NCBI GenBank assembly: GCA_039655645.1
Contig: CM077344.1
Span: 6,794,229-6,858,228, forward strand
Length of the DNA: 64,000 nt
Source: Ammopiptanthus mongolicus
Taxonomy: Eukaryota > Streptophyta > Magnoliopsida > Fabales > Fabaceae
Reading direction: 5' to 3'
Shown here: positions 12,114 through 22,638 of the stretch, one piece after another
Position numbering within the stretch: the first letter of the stretch is position 1
Layout: each line of letters starts with the position of its first letter
Notes under the pieces: model-generated
What the model was told of the DNA's origin: nothing
Seen by the model: only the letters and a program-made list of their open reading frames with translations
Database searches by the model: none
Position numbers and translations under genes: made by a program

Positions 12114-12325
12114 CTTTAAGGTGTTTGAGAATTGTGTGAATATGGTGATAGATTATTATGTTTTATTTCTGAATTGATTAGCTTTTTAATTATGTATATA
12201 TATACATAATTTTAATTGTTGTGTACTATTATTACTCTGTTATCTGTTTATATTGAGGATGATTATCTTACCTCTCATGTGTTATGTTCTTGTTTTTCTT
12301 GCTTTATGATTTCCTTGTTAGTAGA

Positions 12326-12733
12326 TGTGACACTTGGGGCTGTCGAGGGCGGGGAGTGATCGCTGGTGCAAAAGAGGAAGCACAAACAATGAGCGGCTTC
12401 TGACGGGCTTCTAGGCGGAGGGATACATGAACGAACCAATTTCACACCAGAACGAGAGGGATCCTGAGACTTTGCAGGTATGAGACTGTATAGTTGAGGA
12501 AGACTTAAAGGAATTGATTGATATTACCTATAATAGCAAGATGCATCTTCATTTCGAGAGTTCATCACTTAAGAATTCCAAGGTTAAGCGTGATTAACTT
12601 GGAGCAATTATGGGATGAGTGACCTCCTCAGAAGTTTTCCTGTGAAGCATGTGAGTGAGGACAAAGCACGCTGAAGACCCATGTTGGTTTGTGGGGACAA
12701 TTGTCAATCCAGAAAGCAGCCTGGGATGTTATA
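12326..12733. mobile_element. Cassandra-like TRIM solo LTR
   Basis: A 408-bp segment starting TGTGACAC and ending ATGTTATA is flanked on both sides by GTAGA (12321-12325 and 12734-12738), a perfect 5-bp target duplication. There is no second LTR or internal region between the duplications, so this is a solo LTR. It contains a degenerate 5S rRNA-like segment, the hallmark of Cassandra TRIM elements. It was presumably formed by LTR-LTR recombination. Confidence 0.75.
12572..12655 (+). repeat. 5S rRNA-derived segment within the Cassandra-like LTR
   Basis: The words GGTTAAGCGTG, TTGGAGCAA, ATGGGATGAGTGACC and TCCTCAGAAGT follow in the order and spacing of the 5S rRNA internal promoter and 3' half. 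It is degenerate and incomplete, so it is a retroelement-borne copy and not a functional 5S gene. Confidence 0.6.
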
Positions 12734-12738
12734 GTAGA

Positions 12739-13331
12739 GGTTTCGGATGGTGGGAAGACGGGCTTATCAAGCAACATTAGAAGTGGAATTCCACAATGAA
12801 TAATGATGAAGGACGAACCTTTCAGTTTGTTGACTTCACTGTGGTTTACAGCGGTGATGCCTCCCTTATTGTTACTGTCGATTTCTTGCCCCAATATATG
12901 TTACATAGTAGGTTTAAGATGATTTTGCGTTTGCCATTCGCTAGAATGTGGAGACCTCCAGATTATCCTTCTCCAGGGGCCTAGGGCCTTCGCAATCATC
13001 TGTGAACCGCGCCCCTAACCCTCAAGGGGGTTGTGGGTGGAACAAGATTAAAGAGCAGGTCTTCACGGGGTATAATTTTAGTAGCAGTATGTGATCAACC
13101 CTTGTAGTTTTAATATAGAACTATCACGAGCATATTCTGCTTTGTTGAGGAATAAAAATCTGTTGTACCAAAAAATGGTGTCTCGACCCCCCCACCAATC
13201 AAATGTTGGAAATGAGCACAAATGTTAATGAGTTGTGATTTTATTTTCTTCGGTGTCAAATTGTTATTGGTGGGGGACAGAGAATGTGACATGAAATTGG
13301 GACAGAAGATCTTCATCCTTTGTTGAGAGCC
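12739..13331. other. Unclassified spacer
   Basis: Between the Cassandra-like solo LTR and the TRIM. It contains a short plus ORF (12796-12984) and a minus ORF (13110-13316) with no recognisable domains. It may be remnant retroelement internal sequence, but I see no diagnostic motif. Confidence 0.3.
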
Positions 13332-13490
13332 TTTTGTGTTAAGAATTCAGGCATCCGAATAGTCCCCTCAAAAACCGGCTTATGAGGGGGTGGTCTACCT
13401 AGCTATATAAGCAACCACCTGATGTGGGACTCGCAACACGCCCCCTCGAGCCTGGGCTTGTCGCCACAAGCGAGGGCTAGCGGCACTATC

Positions 13491-16400
13491 TGTAACACCC
13501 CGATTTTTCGTGCTTTCTAAGGACGATAAGCTCAATTAATGAGTTTGTATTTTTATCTGTGTTTTAGAAAATGATTTTGGGAGAACTAAGATCATAGTCT
13601 TGTTTTATAAAATCGTAGGATCTTTCGGTTAAGTTTTGGGCCGAAAACTCAAACAAAAACCGATCTATGTTTTTCAGATGATAGTGTTTTCTACTGTCAC
13701 GACCTAATCTGGACTAACGAACGAAACCATTAGTCTTAGAATATATTCCTCTACCTTTTTCCTAAAATGTGTCCTGACGTCCACAATATAAATAATATTT
13801 TATATTTGGGCCGATAATCGATCGAGGAGACGTTTCGAGCTGTCTTAGGGTTTTTCGAGACCCACGATCAGATGTTTTTCATACCAAAATTGTATCAAGT
13901 TATTTGAGGAATTCATACGAGTGTCGGGACGATTCCATATATCGGGATGTAAATTGACCAAATTGCCCTTGGTTAATTTTATTACCAATTTACCTTTCCT
14001 ATTATTAAACTAATAAACCCATAAATATCTAATAATCCCACCCTTATCTCTTCTCATTTTCGGTGGTTTCTCTCTCCCCCCAACTCACTCCATCTTCTTC
14101 CTTTCTCTTCTTTTCTTTTCTTTCTCTTTTCTTCTCAAAATCTCCATTGTTGAAGGCCAAAAGCTTGAGTTTTTGTGGAGCAACATTCACCAAACTTGGA
14201 GTGGATCATCATAGGAGGTAGTAGTTCAACTCTATCTCTCTCAATCTCTCCTTTCTCTCCTCATATTTTTCATGATCAAGGATGTTAGGGTTTTGTCCCT
14301 AAAATCTTTGAAAATCCATGAAAAATTGTAGAAAAATCGTATCTGTACCAAACCAATTTCTATGGCCTAGGTTCATGACATACTTGTATGATCCAAGAGC
14401 TTAGAGCCAAGAAATCCCTCTAGCTATGTTTTCTAGGTAGGGGCCGAAACCCCCCTATGTGTGTAGGGTAGGGTTTTGGTTGGTTTTTGATGATCTGATA
14501 TGATATCTAGGGCTGTCACACTTAGTTAGGGTGTTATCCAAAAAATGAGAAATTTTGGAGCTCCCTAGCTATTTTTAGTTTAATAGGGCCGAACCCTAGG
14601 GGTGGTGCATTAGGAGAAATCTTCGTTTTGTAAGTTAATGCCGATATGTTTTACGTGTATGTAGTGATCGGCAGCGTACTGGGGTGATAAACAAGTTGAT
14701 CTGGTGATCAAAGTTGAGCTGGAAGCTACAAGAGGTAAGGGGATAAACCTGAGGAATTCCATTTCCGACAGCTATGTGCTGCATCGGTGTTTGTATTATA
14801 TTTGTCTTGTATTTAAATAGTTATATCTGATGTTAGTGGATTTCTTGATTGACTGCTGTTGATTGGAATATATATTGATGTAACTGCTGATATAGTTGAA
14901 TGCATGTTATACTTGCTGAATGGTTATATGGATGTATAGTGTGCCCTGCTGTGGGATTTAGGCATTAGAGGACCTAAGTTTGATTAGGATCCGACATCGT
15001 GTAACCTAAAAGCTTTAAAAGTCTGAAATGTGTTTTGATAAGAATAAGTGAAGTTTAAAAGCAAATAGGGCATTAGAAACCTTCAATATGTCTTAATTTG
15101 ATAAGTTAACCCTTTTGAGAAATGTGGTTTTCAAAGTCATACTGAGTTTATTCAAGAAAAATGAGTTTTTGCAAGCTTTGTTTTAAGTTCGTGTTTTACC
15201 GAAGGACAACGAAAGAAAAAGAAATGGTCTCTGGACCAAGTTTTGTTTTGTGGAAAAACCGATCCCGATGACTTTGTGTAAGTATCGGAGATTTTGGGTT
15301 TTTGGTTTTCGAGTTTTCAAGGAAAGTGGTTTTAAAGCTTAAAGCTTAGAAACTAGAAACCGAGACGTCGGGGTTCTAGGGTTCTGCAGAACACGTGGAT
15401 CAAGGATCCGTGTTAGTTGTGGTCCTGTCGGCTTAGGGACAATCTTTGTGGTCCTGTAAGCTTGAGGATGTTTTATGATCTTGAATCCGGCGTCCTTGAC
15501 TGGTGCATCGGTTAGGGATGTTGGGATTTGAGTTGTTTTGGACTAAGTGTCCTCTTTTGAGAAAATGTGTTTTGAGGCTTAAAGAGTCTAAGTCATTATG
15601 GTGGTTGTTAGCGTTGATGCTACAACGAGGAAACATTGATGCGACAAAGATCAATTATCGGAAACTAGATAGGTTTCTCCTGCATTAAATGCGGGGCAGA
15701 CGTGCCGTGATACGGGGGACCTTGATAAGCAAGGAGAACCTGAGATGACTTAATTGTCATAACATTGTGCCTTGATGGACAATGGTGTCATACGTGTTCT
15801 GGGAACGTATTGTGCCTTGAGTTAGACAATGCAGTATGACCGTATTCTTGTGGAGTACTTCTGATTGCGCCCCCATGTGAGAATCGCGTAGTGTCATGGG
15901 ATTCAAAGTACTCGTTTTTGGGCCAAATATTGGTGTAAATCTCTAGAGCCTGATCAGCTCATTGCGAATGGTGATGGGATTTCCGAAAATCTAAAAATCT
16001 AGTGTGAATATTAGTTGAGATATATGGAAGTGTCATGCATAAGTTTAGGAGATAACGTTGATTGTGGGGTACGAAGCCCTTGTGCATTTATTGCCATTTG
16101 TACCTAATGATATATGCCATGTTATATGATGATTTGAGTGAGTTACAGTATATGAGTCTGTTGTGTGGATTGGGCATATAGTTGTTGTTTATGGATTCAT
16201 ATATTGGTTTCTCACCCTTGCATGTTTTTAGACGGTTTGTCCTTGGGTATATATATTGTATCGTGTTTACAGATGGAGCTAGAGCCGGATCACCTAGCGC
16301 ACTCCGGGATGCGCGTCCTAGCGTTTGATCGGAGGACGGACCCCGCCGCATGGGTTATCCACCCAGGGGTGGAAAGTGCGGCGTACACTGGACCAGTTTG

Positions 16401-17209
16401 CACTGTAAGCGGAACGACTGAGACGGGACCGCGGAAGAGTACTCGGACAGTGGAGACCATCCAGGTGCCTCTCCCTCCCATCGGGTTGATGTTGCAGGCC
16501 CTGATAGAGCAGGGTGGCGTGATCGAGTCGATCGCCCCCGCTGCACAGTCCCCGCTGCAACAACTACCCCAGACGCCTCCCCCGCCTTTTGTCTTGGTAG
16601 CGGGCGAGCATGTCGTGGAAGATGTGGGGGAAGAGGAGGAGGAGGAGGAAGACCCTGAGGAGGATCCTCAGGAGGACCCGGAGGATCATCTTTCGGATGC
16701 TTCCGATCCCCATCCACAGGGGAACGGGAATGTAGGTTCCCAGAGTTCTTCCCCTGGTTCCAGCATTGGACCTCCCTCCGGGGGATTGTCCAATGGCTTC
16801 CATTAGTCGGACCAGCTTAGGGTGTAGACCTTTTTTTGAGGCAGCAGTTTTTGGGTAGTCTGTTAACGGCTACTGATGGCCATAGGTTTTTAGAGATATG
16901 GTTCTAGACTGTCGCTGCCTAGTTTTATAGCTTTTTAGAAGTTTAGTAATCATTCGTTCTTTTGTAAAGGGACTTGTTGTCCATCATATAAATATGTATA
17001 TATACTTTGTTCTAATTATTGTATAGGAGTAGTTCTGTGTTGTCTGGAGTGGTGCTTATACGTATTAATAAGAAAAAATTTTGTCACGATTTTCAGAATC
17101 TGCTTATACAAAAGATGTATTTTCCGAAAGTAAAACCAGCGAAATTTTAATTATCGTTTCATTAAGGGTGTTGAGTTACGAAAGTGGCACTGGGTTTGAG
17201 GGTGTCACA
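13491..17209 (+). repeat. 5' LTR of the Tekay element (3719 bp)
   Basis: Begins TGTAACACCCCG and ends GAGGGTGTCACA. Positions 13491-14986 and 17061-17209 align nearly base for base with the 3' LTR. Positions 14987-17060 have no counterpart there. A TATA-rich stretch lies near 16985-17010. The unmatched part contains an ORF. Confidence 0.9.
16273..16806 (+). CDS. ORF inside the 5' LTR, unknown product (177 aa)
   Basis: I do not recognise this protein. The ATG at 16273 follows an acceptor-like TTTACAG and opens MELEPDHLAHSG. The frame is also open upstream to an ATG at 16165, but that part reads as AT-rich non-coding sequence. The product has a Pro-rich middle (QTPPPPF), an acidic run (GEEEEEEED followed by EDP repeats) and a Ser/Gly/Pro-rich tail. 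There is no signal peptide, membrane segment or known domain. GC content is clearly higher than in the surrounding LTR. It lies wholly in the 2.07-kb segment absent from the 3' LTR. It could be an accessory ORF or chance; coding status is unproven. Confidence 0.4.
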   Translation: MELEPDHLAHSGMRVLAFDRRTDPAAWVIHPGVESAAYTGPVCTVSGTTETGPRKSTRTVETIQVPLPPIGLMLQALIEQGGVIESIAPAAQSPLQQLPQTPPPPFVLVAGEHVVEDVGEEEEEEEDPEEDPQEDPEDHLSDASDPHPQGNGNVGSQSSSPGSSIGPPSGGLSNGFH

Positions 17210-17213
17210 TTAG

Positions 17214-17225
17214 TGGTATCAGAGC
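17214..17225 (+). other. Primer-binding site (initiator Met tRNA)
   Basis: TGGTATCAGAGC, complementary to the 3' end of plant initiator methionine tRNA, starts four bases after the 5' LTR. It primes minus-strand DNA synthesis. Confidence 0.92.
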
Positions 17226-17289
17226 TGGTCGAGTCTTTCGGGAATCCTTGGGAAATAGGTCTGTTGTGTTTGCTGTTGTGTGATCTCTG

Positions 17290-17985
17290 TATTCGCGAGG
17301 CGAAAGTGATTCGCGTCGCGAGCCCGAGAAGTTTCTAAGGACATGTTCTCTGTCTCGCGTAGCGAATCGGAAGTCGCGTCGCGAGGCAGGGAAAATGATG
17401 TTCTGTTTCTTGGGTATGTTCTCTGCGTCGCGTGGCGAAACGGATTTCGCGTCGCGAGGCAGAGTAGGGGAGTTGCATGTTCTCTGGATCGCGTAGCGAA
17501 CCGAAATTCGCGTCGCGAGCCAGAGAAATGGTGCTCTGTCTCTCAGGTATGTCCTCTGCGTCGCGTGGCGAATTGAGTTCGCGTCGCGAGACAGAGGAGT
17601 GGAGTTGCATGGTCTCTGATTCGCGAAGCGAAATGTATTTCGCGTCGCGAGGCAGAGAAGCTTCCTAGATGTGTTCTCTGCATCGCGTGGCGAACGGGAT
17701 TCGCGTCGCGAGGCAGAGGAGTGGTGTTTCCTCTCGGACAGGACCCCTGCATCGCGTAGCGAACTGTATTTCGCGTCGCGAAGCAGAGGGCATGTGTTCG
17801 TATCGCGGGGCGAATGAACTTTCGCGTCGCGAGGCCGAGAGTTGTGTTTTGTTTCTCTGACAGGCTTCCTGGATCGCGAGGCGAAGGATCATTCGCGTCG
17901 CGAGTCCGAGGAGCTGTTCCTTGTCTCTCAAGCAGACTCTCTGGTTCGCGTAGCGAGATGCGTCTCGCGTAGCGAAACCAAGGGT
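17290..17985 (+). repeat. Array of about 11 CpG-rich inverted-repeat units in the gypsy leader
   Basis: About eleven units, 50-75 bp apart, have the form TCGCGNNGCGAA, a spacer of about 7-10 bases, then TTCGCGTCGCGAG. They are usually followed by GCAGAG or CCGAG. The two arms of each unit can pair as 5 + 5 bp around a 2-base mismatch, giving short hairpins. The array fills the space between primer-binding site and gag. Many short ORFs on both strands here are by-products of the repeat. Confidence 0.85.
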
Positions 17986-18085
17986 TGAGATGTTACTACT
18001 CGTGGAAATGTTGTATGTCTATAACTGCTTATTTGCTTTATTTTCTGGTTGCCATTTGACTGAATTTGGGCCTTGTAGGTCAGAT

Positions 18086-19222
18086 ATGGAACTAGAAATT
18101 GGAGCAGAAGCGGGACGTGGACGTGGACGTGGACGTGGACGTGGCCGTGGACGTGGTCGCGGTCGGGGAGCTTGTGTCCAAGCTGAGGATGTTGCTGGAG
18201 CAACTGGAATGGATTTTGCTGCTCAGGCAATGGCTAACATGGCTGCGGCTATTGCTGTCCAAACTGCAACCATGAACGCCCACAATGCTCAGGAACAACT
18301 CCTTGCTGACCAGGCCGCTGAGGGTCGAAGCTTGACTACTTTCAGGCGTCAGAATCCGCCACAATTTTCTGGTGACGTGGATCCTGAGAAAGCTAATCTT
18401 TGGATTCATGAAGTTGAGAAAATTTTTGAGTTGATACGTAGTCCCGAAGAAGTGAAGGTGCCATATGCCACATTCCTACTGATAGGAGATGCGGAGTATG
18501 GGTGGAAAGGAACGAAACAACTACTGGAGGCAAATCACGAGGTGATTTCGTGGACGCTGTTTAAAGATCGCTTTTTGGGAAAGTATTTCCCTCAGAGTGC
18601 AAGAGCAGAGAAGGAGCAGGAATTTTTGCGACTACAACAGAGAGATATGTCAGTCGGGGAATATGCGGCTAAGTTCGAATCGTTGGCCAAGTATTTCCGT
18701 TTCTTTCAGAATAACCCTGAGGAAGAATGGAAATGCGAAGCTTTTGAGAGAGGACTGCGGTATGAGATAAAAGAGTCGGTCCTACCACAAGGAATTAGAA
18801 ATTTTCAAGCACTGGTTGAGAAAAGCAGACAAATAGAACTGATGAAGCGTGGGAGAGACAATAGAGGGAACGTCGGAGGACCTTTCCGATTCAAGGGTCA
18901 ATCTCAGGACCAGAGAGGGAAACAGATTCAGAAGAAACCATATTCTCGACCACCTGGGAACTTCCAGAAACCACCTTATCGACCTGTTGCTCGTGCATCG
19001 GGCAGTGGAGGTCAAGGAGGGCAAAACCAAGGGAGGAAGTGTTTCAAGTGCGGGGATTTATCGCATTTGGCAAACAACTGTACCGTGAGGAATGACCATT
19101 GCTATCGTTGTGGACAACCAGGTCATTTTGCCAGGGATTGTAGAGCCCAGAATTCAGTCCAAACTGCGGACAGGAGTGGTGGAGCCAAAGACCGACGGCT
19201 AGGGGAAGAGTTTATACCCTGA
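18086..19222 (+). CDS. gag: Tekay gag protein
   Basis: Structural nucleocapsid protein of the retrotransposon. The ATG at 18086 is preferred over the upstream in-frame ATG at 17990, because the family-like sequence begins MELEIGAEAG followed by an Arg-Gly repeat (about 18112-18168). The retrotransposon gag domain follows (around FRRQNPPQFSG and LRLQQRDMSVGEYAAKF). Two CCHC zinc knuckles close it: CFKCGDLSHLANNC and CYRCGQPGHFARDC. The frame stops at 19220-19222. Pol continues in the -1 frame, overlapping by about 80 nt, whereas this family usually has gag and pol in a single frame. A one-base indel near 19190 is therefore likely. Confidence 0.9.
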   Translation: MELEIGAEAGRGRGRGRGRGRGRGRGRGACVQAEDVAGATGMDFAAQAMANMAAAIAVQTATMNAHNAQEQLLADQAAEGRSLTTFRRQNPPQFSGDVDPEKANLWIHEVEKIFELIRSPEEVKVPYATFLLIGDAEYGWKGTKQLLEANHEVISWTLFKDRFLGKYFPQSARAEKEQEFLRLQQRDMSVGEYAAKFESLAKYFRFFQNNPEEEWKCEAFERGLRYEIKESVLPQGIRNFQALVEKSRQIELMKRGRDNRGNVGGPFRFKGQSQDQRGKQIQKKPYSRPPGNFQKPPYRPVARASGSGGQGGQNQGRKCFKCGDLSHLANNCTVRNDHCYRCGQPGHFARDCRAQNSVQTADRSGGAKDRRLGEEFIP

Positions 19223-22200
19223 GTGGTGCTGAGGCTTCGAACTCCGAAGATCTGATACAGGGTGTGGGTGACATAGACGGTAATCTCTTATTAGTGCTCT
19301 TTGATTCAGGTGCAACCCATTCATTCATTTCTATGGATTGTGTGAAACGTTTAGAGTTATCTATTTCTTCCTTGTCATTTGATTTAATTGTTTCTACACC
19401 AACTGCTGAACCTATTGTTGTGAATTCTATATGTCTAAACTGTCCTATTGTTATCCAGGATAGACATTTTCTTGTTGACTTAATATGTTTGCCTTTAATA
19501 CAATTAGATGTAATTTTGGGCATGGATTGGTTATCTTCCAACCAGATCATATTAGATTGTGCACATAAAACCCTCATTTTTCCTAGTACTGAGATTTCTG
19601 GATTTTTAACCGCCAACCATGTTAGAACTTCTTCGAAAGAAGGAGATCCGAAATACGTGCTTTTAACCAACTTAGAAGTCGAGGGGAAGATCGAGTTGAG
19701 TCAGATGCCTGTTGTGAGCGATTTTCCCGAGGTGTTTCCAGAGGATGTTCCAGGTTTGCCACCTATGAGGGACATAGAATTCTCCATCGATCTGATCCCA
19801 GGAACCGGACCGATATCGATAGCTGCATATCGAATGTCACCTACTGAGCTTGTTGAGTTGAAAACACAAGTCGAGGACTTGTTATCAAAGCAGTTCATCA
19901 GACCAAGTGTTTCGCCATGGGGAGCGCCGGTTCTCTTGGTGAGAAAGAAGGACGGAGGTTCGAGACTTTGTGTGGACTATCGTCAGCTGAACAAGGTTAC
20001 GATCAAGAACAAGTATCCGTTGCCTAGGATTGATGACTTGATGGATCAACTGCGAGGAGCCGCTGTTTTCTCAAAGATCGACTTAAGGTCAAGATACCAC
20101 CAGATTCGAGTGAAAACGGAGGATATACCAAAGACCGCTTTTAGAACTCGTTACGGACATTACGAGTATCTCGTGATGCCTTTTGGAGTGACAAACGCAC
20201 CCGCTGTTTTCATGGACTACATGAATCGGATTTTTCGTCCGTTTCTTGATAAGTTTGTTGTAGTGTTCATAGACGATATTCTGGTTTATTCTAAGAATCG
20301 TGAAGAAGACGAGGAGCATTTACGGCAAGTTCTTCATGTTTTGCGGGAAAAGATGTTGTATGCTAAACTCTCTAAGTGTGAGTTTTGGCTCGAAGAAGTC
20401 GAATTTTTGGGTCATGTTATCACGAAACAAGGAATTTCTGTGGACCCTGCTAAAGTAGAAGCCGTACTTTCTTGGGAAAAACCAAAGACTGTAACCGAGA
20501 TAAGAAATTTTGTTGGATTAGCCGATTACTACCGAAGGTTTATTGAAGGATTCTCTAAGATTGTGTCACCATTGACTCAATTGACGAGGAAAGATCAACC
20601 TTTTGTTTGGACTGATCAGTGTGAAGAAAGTTTCCAAAAGATTAAGGAACTTCTGACGACTTCACCAGTGTTGATACTTCCAGAACCAAGTGAACCTTAT
20701 GAAGTATATTGTGATGCTTCACATCAAGGTCTAGGTTGTGTGCTGATGCAACACCGCAAAGTGGTGGCTTATGCATCACGGCAGTTAAAGATTCATGAAA
20801 AGAATTATCCCACCCATGACCTGGAATTAGCTGCAGTGGTTTTTGCACTCAAAATATGGAGACACCATCTGTATGGTGCAAAGTTCGATGTCTTCAGTGA
20901 TCACAAGAGTTTGAAATATCTGTTCGACCAGAAGGAGCTCAATATGAGGCAAAGACGATGGATGGAGTTTTTAAAAGATTACGACTTCACGTTGCAATAC
21001 CATCCAGGGAAGGCGAACGTTGTGGCAGATGCTTTGAGCCGGAAAGCCGTTCATATTTCAACTATGATGGTGAGAGAATTGAAACTGATTGAAGAGTTTC
21101 GTGATCTGAACTTGGGATTAGAAATAAGTCCTAAGAAACTAAGCTTTGGAATGCTTAAGATCTCTAATGGTTTGATGGAAGAGATACGTGAGCAACAAGC
21201 TAATGATGAATCTCTTCAAGAAAAAAAGGTGTTGGTGGAACAAGGAAGAGCTAGTGAGTTTAGTTTGGGAGCAGATGGAATCTTAAGGTGTAATGGACGA
21301 GTTTGTATACCCAACAACCCGAAGATGAAAAAGATGATTCTTGAAGAATCCCACAAGAGTGGATTGCGTATTCATCCTGGTGCAACCAAGATGTATCAGG
21401 GCATGAAACAAAGATTTTGGTGGCCAGGTATGAAGAAACAAGTTGCAGAATACGTTGCATCGTGTCTAACTTGTCAGAAAGCAAAAGTAGAACATCAGAG
21501 GCCTGGAGGGATGCTGCAATCCCTAGATGTACCGGAATGGAAATGGGAGAGTATCTCTATAGATTTCGTAGTGAGTTTACCCCGAACACCAAGGAACTTT
21601 GATTCGATTTGGGTAATCGTGGATAGGTTGACGAAATCGGCGCATTTCTTACCTGTCAAGACAAACTACACAGTAGCAAAGTTGACTGAGGTGTACATAA
21701 GAGAAGTAATTAGATTACACGGGATACCCTCAAGTATTGTTTCGGACCGAGATCCGAAGTTTACATCGCGTTTTTGGGAAAGCTTACACCAAGCTTTGGG
21801 AACCAAGTTACGCCTAAGTTCAGCATACCATCCTCAGACGGATGGACAAACAGAACGAACGATTCAATCGTTAGAAGATTTGCTAAGAGCTTGTGTGTTG
21901 GATAATCGAGGAAGTTGGGATGAACTGTTACCTCTGATTGAATTCACGTATAATAACAGTTATCACTCGAGCATAGGGATGGCACCCTATGAGGCTCTAT
22001 ATGGGAGGAAGTGTCAAACTCCTCTTTGTTGGTATCATGATGGAGAGAGTACAATTCTAGGACCCGAGGTTGTGCAAGAGACGACTGATAAAGTCAAACA
22101 GATTCGAGAAAGAATGAAGACATCTCAGAGCAGACAGAAGAGTTATTCAGATAAGCGAAGACGACCTCTCGAATTTCAAGAAGGCGATCATGTGTTTCTG

Positions 22201-22602
22201 AGAGTCAATCCAACGACTGGGGTAGGTCGGGTAATGAAATCCAGAAAACTCACTCCTAAATTCATTGGACCATACCAAATTCTTCGGCGTATTGGTCCAG
22301 TAGCGTATCAAATTGCTTTACCTCCTTTTCTTTCAAATTTACATAATGTCTTTCATGTTTCACAATTGAGGAAGTATATTCCTGATCCATCTCATGTAAT
22401 TGAACCTGATCAAGTACCCTTGAAAGAGAATCTGTCTTATGAGACCGCACCTGTAAGGATTGAGGACAAGAGAGTCAGACAACTGAGGGGAAAACAAATC
22501 TCTTTAGTCAAGGTTATTTGGGACGATACAACTGAAGAAGCAACTTGGGAAACTGAGGACAAAATCAGAGAGCAATATCCTTATCTGTTCACAGGTATGT
22601 AA
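19142..22602 (+). CDS. pol: Tekay pol polyprotein (PR-RT-RNase H-INT-chromodomain)
   Basis: Polyprotein that copies and integrates the element. The first ATG in frame is 19264, but the frame is open from 19142 and family-like sequence (GRVYTLSGAEA) starts near 19204. Domains in order: aspartic protease (FDSGATHSFIS, about 19300); reverse transcriptase (YPLPRIDDLMDQL; catalytic FIDDILVYS at about 20266); RNase H (VYCDASHQGLGCVL, SDHKSLKYLF); integrase with an HHCC zinc finger ending CLTCQKAK; catalytic Asp in SIDF, Asp in SDRDPKF and Glu in QTERTIQS; and a C-terminal chromodomain (VRQLRGKQ, TEEATWETED). No stop interrupts it. RT has DLRSRYHQ where DLRSGYHQ is usual. The enzymatic part looks intact, but it depends on frameshifting or repair at the gag junction. 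Confidence 0.93.
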
Positions 22603-22621
22603 TTTCGAGGACGAAATTATT

Positions 22622-22632
22622 TTAAGGGGGAT
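22622..22632 (+). other. Polypurine tract of the Tekay element
   Basis: TTAAGGGGGAT lies a few bases upstream of the 3' LTR start (TGTAACACC at 22639). It is the expected primer site for plus-strand synthesis. Confidence 0.85.
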
Positions 22633-22638
22633 AGTAAT

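Noticed and set aside
12572..12655. Functional 5S rRNA gene
   Set aside because: Degenerate, incomplete and inside an LTR flanked by a 5-bp duplication.
16318..16803. Minus-strand ORFs opposite the LTR ORF
   Set aside because: They mirror the GC-rich plus-strand ORF and carry no recognisable features.
17214..17225. tRNA gene
   Set aside because: Only the 12-base complement of a tRNA end; it is the primer-binding site.
17335..17931. Several Arg/Ser/Glu-rich ORFs on both strands
   Set aside because: By-products of the TCGCG repeat array in the gypsy leader.
17290..17985. CRISPR-like array of repeats and spacers
   Set aside because: Eukaryotic nuclear DNA, imperfect repeats, within a retrotransposon leader; no CRISPR context.
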